Shown: one piece after another, positions 48,661 through 61,400 of the stretch
Layout: every line of letters starts with the position of its first letter
Position numbering within the stretch: the stretch's first letter is position 1
NCBI RefSeq assembly: GCF_047511655.1
Contig: NC_133389.1
Coordinates: forward strand, 43,186,295 to 43,250,294
Direction of reading: 5' to 3'
Origin: Castor canadensis
Taxonomy: Eukaryota; Chordata; Mammalia; Rodentia; Castoridae
DNA length: 64,000 nt
Position numbers and translations under genes: made by a program
The notes under the pieces: generated by a model
The model's database searches: none
What the model saw: only the letters and a program-made list of their open reading frames with translations
Told to the model about the DNA's origin: nothing

Positions 48661-49428
48661 TTACTGTGGGGAGTAATGTATGTTACTATATCGTGTTACT
48701 CTGTGTCTAGATGTCATTGGGGATGTAGAGTCAATGGTTTGGCTTATGTGAATGTCTGGACACATTTGTGTCACTTGAATTTCTGGCCCTACCAAAATAC
48801 CTCCACTCATCACAGGTCCCATGCAACCATCAGCCATGTTACTATTGTTTGTGTCAGGAATACCAGGACTGGCCATCACTCTCTCAGCATAGTACACATT
48901 GTGTGTGTTGGCTAGCTCAGCAGGTACACAAATATTACCTTGAACATCAAAGACAGGTGTCATCAGAGTTTCGGTGACTACAACATTGGGAGGAAGCTGA
49001 GGATCAAAAACAATTGTAGTGGGTTGTACACATGGATCAGCAGTAGTGTAAGTCTCCGTCACTATGATATCCCCATGAATCATGGGTTCACACGTTGTTG
49101 CCATTTCTGCTTCGAATTCAGCCTCCGAGAGAGTCATTCCTGAAGATTCATTAACAAAGTAATTTGGTCCCAGCAAAGGAAGGTCAGTACTGATAGGTAT
49201 ACAGGCCTGGTGTGAAGGAAATGGCTCAATTTCTGTGTCTAAGCAGATTTCAGCAAGAGTCCTAAATTTTGGATCTAAAGTTTCCATGTAGCTTTCATCT
49301 AAGTCATCCACAATCCAACTGCAACAACCGATAGAGCCCACAGGAGACCCTACACCCTCATGGTCATAAATGAGTAAGCAGTCGTTGGCTGGTCGGCTTT
49401 CATCTTCATCTGCATACTCATATGCTTT
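48661..49428 (-). CDS. DSG4: DSG4 exon 16, catenin-binding end and desmoglein repeats
   Basis: 768 nt, 255 residues and TAA (48663-48661). Begins [20 protein letters not shown], completing the plakoglobin-binding segment; [19 protein letters not shown] and the linker follow, then desmoglein repeat units ([32 protein letters not shown]) and the tail [15 protein letters not shown]. Acceptor ATTTCAG. The last exon, as in other desmogleins. Confidence 0.97.
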   Translation of the reverse strand, partial: KAYEYADEDESRPANDCLLIYDHEGVGSPVGSIGCCSWIVDDLDESYMETLDPKFRTLAEICLDTEIEPFPSHQACIPISTDLPLLGPNYFVNESSGMTLSEAEFEAEMATTCEPMIHGDIIVTETYTTADPCVQPTTIVFDPQLPPNVVVTETLMTPVFDVQGNICVPAELANTHNVYYAERVMASPGIPDTNNSNMADGCMGPVMSGGILVGPEIQVTQMCPDIHISQTIDSTSPMTSRHRVTRYSNIHYSPQ

Positions 49429-52400
49429 CTGAAATTCAAATAAAAAAGTAGGAAATTAGATGCTTCTTTTTCTTTAAAATAATCAAAAAAGAATAGCAGC
49501 AATACTTCAGAGACATCTGATCTAGGAAGATTTTATGGAACAAATTGAAAAAAAGTAGTACTTTGATGTGTTATTAACTAGACCCTATCTCAAAAAACAA
49601 GCCAGACTTGGTGGCTCACATCACAGCTACTTGGGAAGAAACTGGTCCAAGCAGGCCCAGGAAAAGCAGAAGATCTGCTCTAAAAAATAATTAAAACAAA
49701 AGGGCTAGGGGCATAGAGTGTTTGCCCAGCAAGTCTGAAGTCCTGAGTTCAAAATCCCCATGCTGTCAAAAAAAGAAAAAAGTTCAGTGAACCACAGGCG
49801 ATAGCAGGTGAGGAAAGAGAGCTGGCAGACGTCTAGACTCAGTCCATTCCCTTCAAACAGAGAGGTTCCACTTTCATCTCCTCTACATATTGAGCTCCTA
49901 CCTAAGATTTTACTTTAAAAGTCTATCTCTAAAAATAATTTAAAAATCAGGGACTACAATCTCTTAGTGCCTTCCTTCTATTAAACCTCACAGTAGTACA
50001 ATGTGCTACGTTAACTGGACATGCATTCTGTATTTTCAAGATAAGTGAAATTTTTTTTCAAGATCAGGATAGTAAGAACACCTGCATATATTTCAGAAGA
50101 GGCCTGCCATTACTACTACTAGTATTGCTAGTCACAAGTCTCCTCTGTGTGTAACTGTGTAAGAGAGTTACCTCGGAGAAGTAGCTGTCTAAGAAAGCCA
50201 TGTTCATGCCTGTGTCTTGGTATTCCCGCAGGGTGCCTATGGCAGAACTCCCCTTCCTTAAGGTTCCCATCGCTGCTCCTCCAGCTACCAGGCCCGTGGT
50301 GGTCCCACCACCTGCATTGAGTTCCACTCCTGACACACCCCCTTCAACTGTTCCTCCTCCCGCATAGGTGTTGGTGTAGATTTCTGAAAAGACAGAATAT
50401 TCCAATCACAGTGCTCGAGTTATTTGTGTTACTTTGGCATCCAAAATATTGCCAGCCTCTATACGTTGATGCTGTCCCCCACCACATAGCACAGAGTAGC
50501 TCTGTAAAGACAGACAGGGGCCCAAAATCTCCAGGTTTGAAGCCAGCTGTCAGACATGGCCTTCCCAAACGTGTACCACCTTCCCCTGAAGATTTCAAGT
50601 TGTAGAACTTGAAGAGCGGAGGTGGGTCTCTGTGCAGGTGCAGTTCACTGCCTCTGACTAGGTACCCCAGGCCACCTGATAAGGCATGACCTGTTGGGGA
50701 GCCTTCTAAGCAAGGCCCACACTGGCTTCCAGCAGCAGCTGAAAGTTCTAGTTCTCATTCATTTTAGCACTGGATGGAGAGCTGGCTCTCTCAGGAATGT
50801 TCAGTCCATGTAAATTCTTTGCATGGAAAGCGTCAGGCTTCAGATACCAAGGAATCATTCCCTAGAAAGCTCAGGTCTGCTCCAGGATTGGGTAAGTTCT
50901 CTGCTTGTTTCAATCACTGCCCAATTGGTATTTTTTAGTATTCTTTGTATGAGTGGGACTGGCAAGTTAGGAGAATGATGACGTAAAAGAACCTTTGAAT
51001 TTAAGAAAAATTCCTCAATGTATTACTAGAAGAACACATGGGTTCCTTTCTTTTTCCTTTTGTGTTTTTCAAAAAACAGCTTATATTGTAAATAATCAAT
51101 ATGATAGCCTGTAGTCTGTGCCAGGCACTATTCTAATACATATTGTGACACATACACACTCACACATACATATATACACATATGAACACATGAATATCAT
51201 ACCTAATATACATTTGTTTATCATATAATCCATGCCCATGTGTTATACTGTGAAATAGGTACTATGAAAATCTCTATTTCAAAGAGTAGGAATCCCAGGC
51301 CCAGACAGGTTGGGTTTTGCCTTAAGACTTTTTATAGTAAGCAGCAGAGCTAGGAACCAAACCCAGCATTGTGGTTTCAGAGTTTGCCCTTTTAAATTGC
51401 TATATCATATTTTAATTGGCTGTAGTTTAAGATAAAAACATAAAGTAGTCATTTTAAACATGTCACTTTCCCTCTGATTGACAGATAGGCTATTTTTTAT
51501 AAGGTACTTTTATATGAGATTGATCTGGTTGAATAATTTTGCTAATTTTAAAAAGAAAAGCAGAATTTGGTGTTTACTCACCAGAGGAATCAATACGATC
51601 TTGTGTATTAGAAGCTGTCATGGGCACACATATATTTGACACATCCTGAAAAGAAAAAGAAAAGATTTAAAAATGAATGTTTTATGTTAACCATTTTAAA
51701 ATTGAGATTTATTCATTTTTGTCTGGTGTGTAATTGTCAAGGCAGGCTCGATTTCTTTTTCTTTTTTCTTTCAATTAGCAGTCTATATTTATTATCCATA
51801 ATTTTAAAATTTTTATTGGTGTATGTTCATTGTACAGAGCAAGGGTTTTCATTAGGATGTTTCCATACAGAAGCATGTTCAGTTTCCATGGAAACCCAAA
51901 CTTCCCCAGCAAGAGATGACCCACTCACCCGGTCCTCTGGATGGGCCCCTTCTATTCTCCAGGACTGCATCACTCCTTCTCCCCCCTCAGGCACAGGAGC
52001 AAACCTTGTCCCCAGGCCTGCTGGCTGTCTTCGTTTGCAACAACATGTGAGCAGCAAGAGAGGTGACACTGCCCAAGAAAGTGAAAACAGTTAACACTGA
52101 CTGCTCAATTTTGAAGTCAATGAATGTATCATTTTTATGGCATGACAGTTAAAAGCAAAAGGATAAATAGAAAGGTAAGAATATAGTAGATTTCCCCTAG
52201 AGGATCTAGTACATATATCCATGTTTATAAATACAAATGTGTAAGTCACGTGGGACTTGAGCACTGGAAGAGGCGGATGTGAGCTCATGTGGTCCAGGCT
52301 CTGTTCTGACCGATTTGGAAAGTAAGGTCCAATCTTTCCTCTAGTCCAAGACTTCTGAGCTAGTTGGAGGAATATCCAGAATTCCAATCCAGTTTTCTGA

Positions 52401-55400
52401 TTCTTGGTATTCCATATACATGCATGTGAATTTGTATATGTGTATGTATACATATTTAACCGTCTGTGTACACATACAGATGGGCCATGATTTACCATGG
52501 TTTGACTTACTTTTTCTCAGTTTTAAACTGGTATAAAAACAATGCATATTCAGTAGACATCATACTTCAAAATTTGAATTTTGACCTTTTCCCAGGCTGG
52601 CAGTGTCCTACAATAATCCCTTGGGAAGCTGGTCAATGTGTGTGACCATGAGGGTAAACACCTGATATTCTACATGGTACTGTGTTGCTAAGTTATGGTG
52701 CTAGGTAAGTTAGGTGTGTTAAATGCATTTTCAACTTTTGATTTTCTCAGTTTACTATAGGCTTATGGGAGGTAATCCTGTTGTAAGTTGAGGAGCATCT
52801 ATATATGTTTTTGTCTCTCTATATATTTATACACATATATAATAAAATATAAATGAGTGCCTCCATGGGCATGTGTACATCCACAGGTACATGGACACGC
52901 ACATGTACACACAAAGACCATCTGTATGAGTGTTTGTATTTATGTATTGGCACACCCACATAGAAACCCATATATACAAACATGTAACCAGGCACAATGT
53001 ACATACATGTGAGGTAAACACATGATCAAAAGTATGACACCAAGAGGCTTGGATTCAAGATTCAGTTATAGGATCTAGAGCCAGATCCCTTCTTTAACTC
53101 TTATTATATTTACACTTAAAATAAAGCAATCAGATATCACCTATAAAATTTAATTAGCAATTTACATCTTTTATTTTAAGACTTTACAAATTATAATGGA
53201 AAATCAAAGCTATCACAAACTTTTAACTATTCAAATACTTTGAATAACAGAAAAATTTCCATTAGTTATCCTAATAATTACCTCAACTTTACCCTTCAGT
53301 TTAAAAATATAGAAGCTTCTTAAGTTTTGTAAGATTCTGGAATATACTTAGTTTAGTTCTTTGAGTACACTTAAGTTCCTTTTTTATACTTTTATCTTTT
53401 TTTTTTGGCAGTACTGGGGCTTGAACTCAGGGTCTCATGTTTGCTAAGCAGGCTTTTTATACTTTCATAATTCCATAATATAACATGAATTTTACTGACT
53501 GGGTTAATTAAAATTTCAGAAGAGAATATCATTGCTGCTAAATCAGGCTTCTTATTGACTTCAATAAAACTATTAATTTAGCAATTTTATCTATTTGTAC
53601 CCTAAACATTGAAAGATCAAATTATACTTATCCAGAGAACTTTCTGGAAAAAGCACTTAGACTAGAACTGGCAGCTGCTAGGCAGCTGCTCCACCTGTTC
53701 TATGTTGCGTGTATTTAGAAGGGTACTAGGCTGTGTACCTGTAGCATAAGCACTGTCTAACAAATGAACTACCTAATAAATGAAATAAAATGGTCTGAGC
53801 ATATATTAAATACAATTATTGTGTGCAAAATCTCATTTAGAGCTAACATAAAAAATCTTAATTTGAAGCCTTCTGGGAATATGAGGTTTGACTATCACAC
53901 TGCCCATCTCTCCTTATGACAGACCATGGGGTTCTCCACTGAAAACAAGTGGCTTTGTTCATGGTGCTGTTCCCTTCCCAGCCTTCAATCAGTTTAAGAA
54001 CTCTCAAGCTTTCTTTACCTAGATCAGGAAGAGTGACGAAATTCTTAGTGCTAGTCTGCTAAAAATGTTGCTGAGACCAGATTTTTAAACTCTTAACCCC
54101 GGCAGGCTTAAAAACATGCTGATGCTTAGATCTTATTTTGGGTTAGGGCTCAGATATGAGTCATTTTAAGACTTCTGGGAGTTAGGTGTGACTGAATGAC
54201 AGATTTGAAGGATAGCTGCTGCCTCTACTCAGTTGCCCTAGGCTCACCTTCTGGGAAAATTCCTCTAATATTTTGAGACTCATTCATGGTTTTTGTATAG
54301 CTTTGCAAAGTCACAGGCTATTTTAAGAAAGCCTGCCCAAAAGTTAGTTGCTATTTTCTCATATATTTTAATGATAATGTTTTAATTTGTGCTCATCCAT
54401 TAGCAATTGGGTTTGATCCTTTTTAGTTTTAGAATCCAGTGTTTGATATCCATGAAATATAAGTATTGAAGGGGCAAAATGAAATATATAACATAATTCT
54501 TTTCTGAGGATCTCCTTTTATTTTTAAAGTATAGACAGATAAAAACCTCCTTTTGGAAGTTTTGAGCGTGGCATTTAGTTTAGAGTCCAGAAGCTAATTT
54601 TCTTCTCTTAGCTACTCTCCTTGCATCCTACTAAATCAGGGTGAGCAGGTCGCCTATGCTCCAAGTTCTCACTGATTCCTTGTCTCCTATGGATGGAAGC
54701 CCAGAACATCTGACAACATGAATGTACCTCCACCCTGGCCCTCACCCTACCTTTTGTTCTCTCCACATCCTAAGTTTGCTATACCCTTCTACCCTCACCC
54801 TCCCCTTTTTTGTGCTTTGTTTATTTAGTGCCTGAGACTGAACCCAGGACCTTATGAATACTAGGCATGTGCTGTACCACTGGGCTACATACACCATCAG
54901 ATTCTCCCCTGCTCCCATCCCCAGAATGTCTTCTGGGTTTCCCCATATATATCATCCTTCTACAAAAATCCTTAGCTTTCAGGGCACAGCTCAAAATCTA
55001 CTTCTTCCATAAGGCTTTTCCCAACTTCCCTTATTTGAACTAGTTGCGTCTGCCTTTGTACTTTTAAAGCATTTTGATGAAATCTCCATCATGGAATTTA
55101 TTTTATGCTTTACTATATTACGCATAGTGATTTTCCCATTAGAACCCTCACTAATCCTAGATCTTTTGTGGTATCATTATTAAATTGGTCCCTACCCAAT
55201 TTAATCTCTAAGATGGCTCCCAACTCTCCCCACCTCTTGGTACTCCCACCATTGCTTTTTTTCCTCTCCTTGAGTATGAAATGGAGTGTCAGCCTTACTT
55301 CTTACAAATAGAATATGGCAGAAGTGATGGAGTTGGATATCACCTATGAGATTAGTTTATTAAAAATAAAAAAAAGAACATGGCTTCTATCTTGGGTGTT

Positions 55401-58400
55401 TCTCTCATTACTCACTCTAGGCAAAGCATACTGCCATGTTGTGAGCAGCTCAGGGAGAAGAAGGTGCACATGATATGGTAAGAAAGAGGCCCTCAGCCCA
55501 ATGACCCTGAGGAACTGAAGCCTGCCAACAACGGTGGGAGTGAGCGTGGGAAGCAGATCCTAAAGCGCTAGTCAAATTGCCAGAGGACTCTTGCCCTCAT
55601 TTATAGCAAAACTAAGATATCAGAAACCTTCAGCCAGAACCACCCTGTTAAGTTGCCGCCAAATTCCTGACCCAGAGAAACTGAGAGCCCATAATGTTTT
55701 ATTTAAATAATTAAAAAAATTAATCAGCACATAATTGTGCATGTTGATGGGGTACACTGTACCATATGTGCGCATATGGTGTGTAATAACTGCATCAGGA
55801 AAATTGCCATATCCATCATCTCAAACATTTATCATTTGTGTTGGAAAGACTCAGCGTCCTCTTTACTAGCTATGTTGAGATATACAGTTAATCATTGTTG
55901 ACTGTTGTTCTCCTACTGTGCTATAGAAGAATTAGAATTATTCTTTCTATCCAATTATATACCTATATGTATTAACCATCTTCCTCCATCCCCCATCCTT
56001 CCCAGCTTTGGTAACTAGTATACCAGGTTCTTTGAGATCAACTTTTTAAGCTCTTATATGTGGAGCTTAAAATAAGTGAGAACTTGAAGTATTTGTATTT
56101 CACTTAACCTAATGTCCTCTGGGCATGTTCATGTTGCTGCAAATGACAGAATGCTATTCTTTTTTTGTGGCTAGCTAATATTCAATTCCATCTGTTGTGG
56201 ACACTTAGATGGATTCAACATTTTGGCAAATAAGACAAAAATTGGTTCCTACCCTATCACTTCCATTGTTTATTTCCAAGGGCACACAGACATTGCTATA
56301 GTCACTGAAAATAATAGGAATCTAGCCTTCCTAGGTAGGCTGGCAATTTTTAGGAATGGCTGAAAAGACTTAATAGAATACTTACAAAGCAGAAGTAAGG
56401 CGCCCGTGGCGATCATGCCTATTCCTCCTGGTCCAAGTCCATTTGACTCTTCAACTTGATCATCAGTGGCGGACACATAAATGTCGTCAGTAACCGAGCT
56501 GACATCCCCAGTGTAGATGCCTGTGGTGCTAGAGTCCAAGCAAATGCTGTTGTCACATGAGCAGGCCTCTAACTGCACAACCTGTGGCAATTCACATGCT
56601 CTGTTATAGCTGTCCTTCACTAGGATTGGGATCTGGTAAAGTCCTGGAGATAAAGTCTGCTCAGTCATAAGGATCACAGAAGTTTCTGAAAAGGAAGAGA
56701 GGAAACAGAACAAGTTCAGATTCCTTGGTCATCCTTTCTTATACCCAAGGCAACCTTACAACCTGAAGTTTTCATGCTCTTGGTTATAGTGTACCCTGTC
56801 CTTTTCTTTTTCTTTTATAATTGATTGTTCAATATTGATCCCTGCTACACTGTTATTTTTACAAAGCAAGAGGGAATTCTATTATTTATTTTCAGAGCAC
56901 TAGTACTTGGTATATAACATATACTCAATAAATATTTATTTATCAGTAATACTGAGTTGAAAGAAAATATCTGAAGGCTTGTATTCTGGATTGTAGTGTA
57001 TAAAATAGTCTCCTTAGGACTGTTATTTATCTCTTTTAAAATTGTTGCCTTCCCATTTAAAATTAATTTATTAATTATTCTCCTAATTCTTCATACTATC
57101 ATTGCTTTAGATTTTATAGAAAATATTGCTTATGACATTGGTTGGAATTTATCAACCTAAGGAGGATTTAGGGGTGATTAACTTTGTACCTAAACCATGA
57201 ATAATAACTGATTAATCATATCACAATATTTTTATTATTATGGCTTATTACCTTCTGTTAGCTACATGATAAGCCATCAAGGTCTACCAAAATCTAATGT
57301 GTGCACAAAATAAGAATAAGATGAGACCATATCACAGCAGGTTAGGTAAGGTTCGTTCTGTTCTTCAACACCAGCTGGCTCCAGGAACATTACCTCCAGT
57401 GTAGTTATATTTTTATTGGCCAATCTGTAACATCATGTGGATACTTCTACCAAACTTCACATATAATATTTCTTCTTTTCTTTTTTTTCCCCAGTACTGG
57501 GGATTGAACTCAGGGCCTTGTGTGTATAAGCTCTCTACCATTTGAGACACTCTTTCAGTCCTTTTGTTTGTATTTTGACTTTGACAGAGGGTCTTTCCAA
57601 TGCCCAGGCTGGCCTCAAACTCATGTTCCTCCTGTCTCCACCTCCCAAGTAGCTGGGATTGCAAGTCTGTACCACCATGCCCAGCAGGAACCTTTTGTTC
57701 TTACATATTTACTTTAAATATTGAGATTTGAATGAAGAAAAAAATGATTAGTAATTATTATTTAAGAATGGATGGGGCTGGGTATGGTATTTCATGCTTG
57801 TAATCCCAGCTACTCTGGAGGTGGCGATCAGGAAGATCTTCATTCAAGACCAGTACTGGCAAAAAATTAGTGAAACCCCATCTCAAGGAGAAAGCTGGGT
57901 GTGGTGGTATGTATTTGTAATCCTAATTAGGTCAGAAACATAAATAGGAGTATCACAGTCTAGGCTGGCTTGGGCACAATGTAAGACCCTGTCTAAAAAC
58001 TAATCAAAGCAAAAAGCTGGGTATATTATTCAAGTGGTAGAGCAAGTGCAAGGCCCTAAATTCCACCCTCAGTACTGCCAAAAAAGGGGAGAGCACTATT
58101 TAGCTTTATAGGGGCAGGTGGATTCTGAGTTGTCTTGATTTTAAGGAAATTACTTGAACATGTTTAGCTTTTAAAATATTAACGTGGTTTCATGAAAAAA
58201 AAAAGCTTGATGGTAAAAAACAACTTGTCTAATTTCTTCTTGGGATTTGAACTCAAGGCCTTGTGCTTGCTAGTAGGTGATCTACTACTTGAACCATGCC
58301 TCCAGGCTGAGACCAAATCTTTATTGGCATTTTTTCCCACTATCATTTAATGTTTCTGCATTTGGTGAATTCTGTGAATGTTGAAGTCTGGTGGCTTCAG

Positions 58401-61400
58401 TGAGGTGGGAAGAATTTCCTCACCCCTTGGGCTCTGCAGTCTGATCCTCATGCCCCACCCCATGAAGTCTTTCACATTCTCCAAAGTGAATGTGAAATTG
58501 GGGAGCTATCTTTGCTCACATAAGGTCCTCCCATGGCATTCCATTTTCTATTGCACATTTAACATTTCACGAAGAACCCATAGTAGATGAAATGCTGTGT
58601 TGTCTGAAACTTACTCCTTTCATTTGCAAATCAATGTCAAGTATTTATTTTCATGTAGCCACAGCTTGCATATATGTGCTGCTTTGGGATCTGTTTTTCA
58701 CTTTATATTCTTTCATTTATGTGTTCTTTTGTATTTCAAAACTTTGCATGATTCTATTTTAATGGCTGTATAGTTCAACATCTTAATAAAATGGATAATA
58801 TGTACTATAGTTTTGCTCAACCATTTCTCAAATATTAGGCAATTTGTATTTAGTTTTTACTTTTACAAATAATAGCCTTTGATAGAACAGTCTCACTGAT
58901 CTTATGTGCTCCTTAGTGAGAAGAAAATGTGTAAATGGATCTTGGGTTATCTAAGTTTCAAAGACATTTGTATGACTTGTCAGAAACTATACAGAACAGG
59001 GGACTGTGACATCTGCGAAGTTAGTCAAGGGTCTTGTTTATTTCAAGTGATCAAGTATTGGTTTAGTGTCATCTATTTAGGATTACAGACAAACTAGCAT
59101 TCATCCATTGCTATTTGTATTGGTGAAATATTTTGACTTTTATTTCAGTCTAAAAGTTTTTCTAATAACTTAAGGGTATATTTGAAAGTTTTTTCATTTA
59201 ATCAATATGGCAAGAAATATAGAAAAAGATATATAAAAATGTATGTGCTAAATAACTAGATTAATTATTTAGTAATTGTTTTGCTTTCGGGCCTCAGGTG
59301 TGAGCAAGTTTGCATTGCACTCACCGTTTATTGGTCTGAGGTCCCATACGTTAGTTGTTTCTGATGATTCTTCAACAATACAGAAGGTAAAGGGAGACCC
59401 AAAAGATTGATCACTAACATAGATACGGACTGATGGGGAATCAATGCAGATGGTTCTTCTTTCAGAAAAAATGACCGGACAGTAATTGTTGGCATCAGGA
59501 ACCTCAATACATATGGTTCCAGTTGCAGTTTTCCCAGAGCCATCTGAAAAGCAAAGCATCATGGGTGTTGGGGTAAATGATGTCAGGGAGAAAAATGTTC
59601 TCATGTCCCATGATGATTCCACACCATACAGGAATAGTAGGAGTACTTGTGAGGCCAGACCGATTTCTGCCTACTTCAATGATCTGCAGTTACTGCCTTT
59701 GTGTGGCAAAGTAATAGTGGTTTCTTTTGAATTTTTTCAACCATTTTCCTGATTTGAGACTCTGTGTACCCTGTTAAATATTCCTAAAATGTTTTCATTT
59801 TCATTTCATTCTGCTAAGTCTTATGCTTTTTTTTTTTTCCTGCACTGAGGTTTGAACTCAGAGTGTCTCACACTTGCTAGGCAGGCACTCTTACTGTTTG
59901 AGCCACTCTGTCAGCTTCCTGTGCATCTTAAGATGGAAAATTAAATGGTGTTCTCAGAAAAGGTGCACCGCTTTCTATTCTCACTTTGTCTCAGGAAATT
60001 AGACCCAAGGCCAGCTGATGGCCTTCCATTCAGGATGCTAATTCACCCTATGTTTATGCAAATAACTATGGCTGGAATTAAATAATTGCTTCCATATTTT
60101 TTCTTTCTGTCCTCTTTGTTTATTTAAATTCCATTTTATTTCTTTCTGAAATGGCACTTCTGAAAACAAATATAAAATCTATTTGATTTTTTCCCCTAAA
60201 CCATTTAAAACAAATTTTTCATTAGTATAATTTATTAGAAAAGGCAGGGCATTAGATTAGGAATCTGGGTTTGTCTCCTTTTCTACTTTATGTTCTGATA
60301 TAGTGAATAATTGTTTTTTAACTTTTACCCAGAAAGAAGCCTTAATTTTTTCATTTGTAAGCTAGAATATCATCATGTCTAGGGTACTTTACTAAGTCAT
60401 TTTCCAAGAGGTTAACAAACTTCTTTTAAAGAGTTTTTGCATGTCTAAGTGGTAGAGTCATGGGTTGATCAAATGATAATAAACCCAGAACCACACTGTG
60501 TCCTACATGATTTGGTGCAGTCTATTCTTATACTTTATTCGACATTGGACTTCCTAGACTATAGTATCTATTCACTCAGTCTCTCATTACAGAGACATCA
60601 GATTGTCCCATGGGATTGAATTATTTGTCATTTCCTGGTCCTCTGTAGCTTTCTTAGGGCCCTGTGAGCTGGCAACTAAAGCTCAAGCTACTGTTTCTAG
60701 GATTGCTCTGCCTCTGTCTCTTCACCTGCTGCCCATGCATCCTGGATCAAATGCAGCCATCTGGGTAGCTCTGTGCATAAATGATGGGCCTTGTTTTTAG
60801 TTTTCTCCTGGACATTTTCTCTTCATTCACATGAGGTGATTACTATTTCATTCTTGTATTTTGAAGATTGTCACATATTGTTACAATGTGCAAATGTAGA
60901 GCCTGATCAACATGGTTGTAATTCATTTCAGAAACAGTGCTTCCTGAATGCTTACAAGAAAGAATTAGACAATATTACTTCTATAACTGGCCCAGATGTT
61001 TAAAAAGTGATACTCTCGGTTGAAGAGCAGAATGTGTAGATTAATTTCTTGGACTTTTTAAGTCTTATGCTGCTCATTTATCTTTTTGTTGTTGTTGTTG
61101 TTTGGCTATTATAAATGTCAGATACAAACTTACTGCCAGCCTACCATATCTGTCTTACAGTAGACGTGTATTTGGCATGTCCAACTTTCCTCTACTTTCC
61201 TGTGCTGACCTTTCTCTGTTTTGTTTTCTAGCAGCTGGTTTCCTAGGCACTGGTCTGGAGAATCATTAACTATTGATAAATAAACAAACTCCTGTTGCTA
61301 CTCAGCAAGAGGAATGTGTCATAGATTTTCTCATGTGAGAAGTGGCTCAATTACAAGTTAATTCAATGCACCTATGCTTATAGACGTCTAATTTGAATCT

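Larger units (their letters stand above)
52069..56385 (-). other. DSG4: DSG4 intron 12
   Basis: 4.3 kb, the largest complete DSG4 intron here. Holds a DNA-transposon relic, CA/TA-rich tracts (52418-52480, 52800-53000), ID-like fragments, an L2 relic, an MLT1-like LTR and an ancient L1 3' end. About 53470-54800 shows nothing recognisable. Confidence 0.85.
56686..59324 (-). other. DSG4: DSG4 intron 11
   Basis: 2.6 kb with antisense and sense composite SINEs, an ID-like fragment and an old L1 piece. Unassigned parts show no coding signal. Confidence 0.85.

Noticed and set aside
48652..49143. Several plus-strand frames of 60-90 codons
   Set aside because: They are antisense shadows of DSG4 exon 16, whose minus-strand frame is clearly the protein-coding one.
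51636..52094. 152-codon plus-strand frame
   Set aside because: It is the antisense shadow of DSG4 exon 13 extended into the pyrimidine-rich intron.
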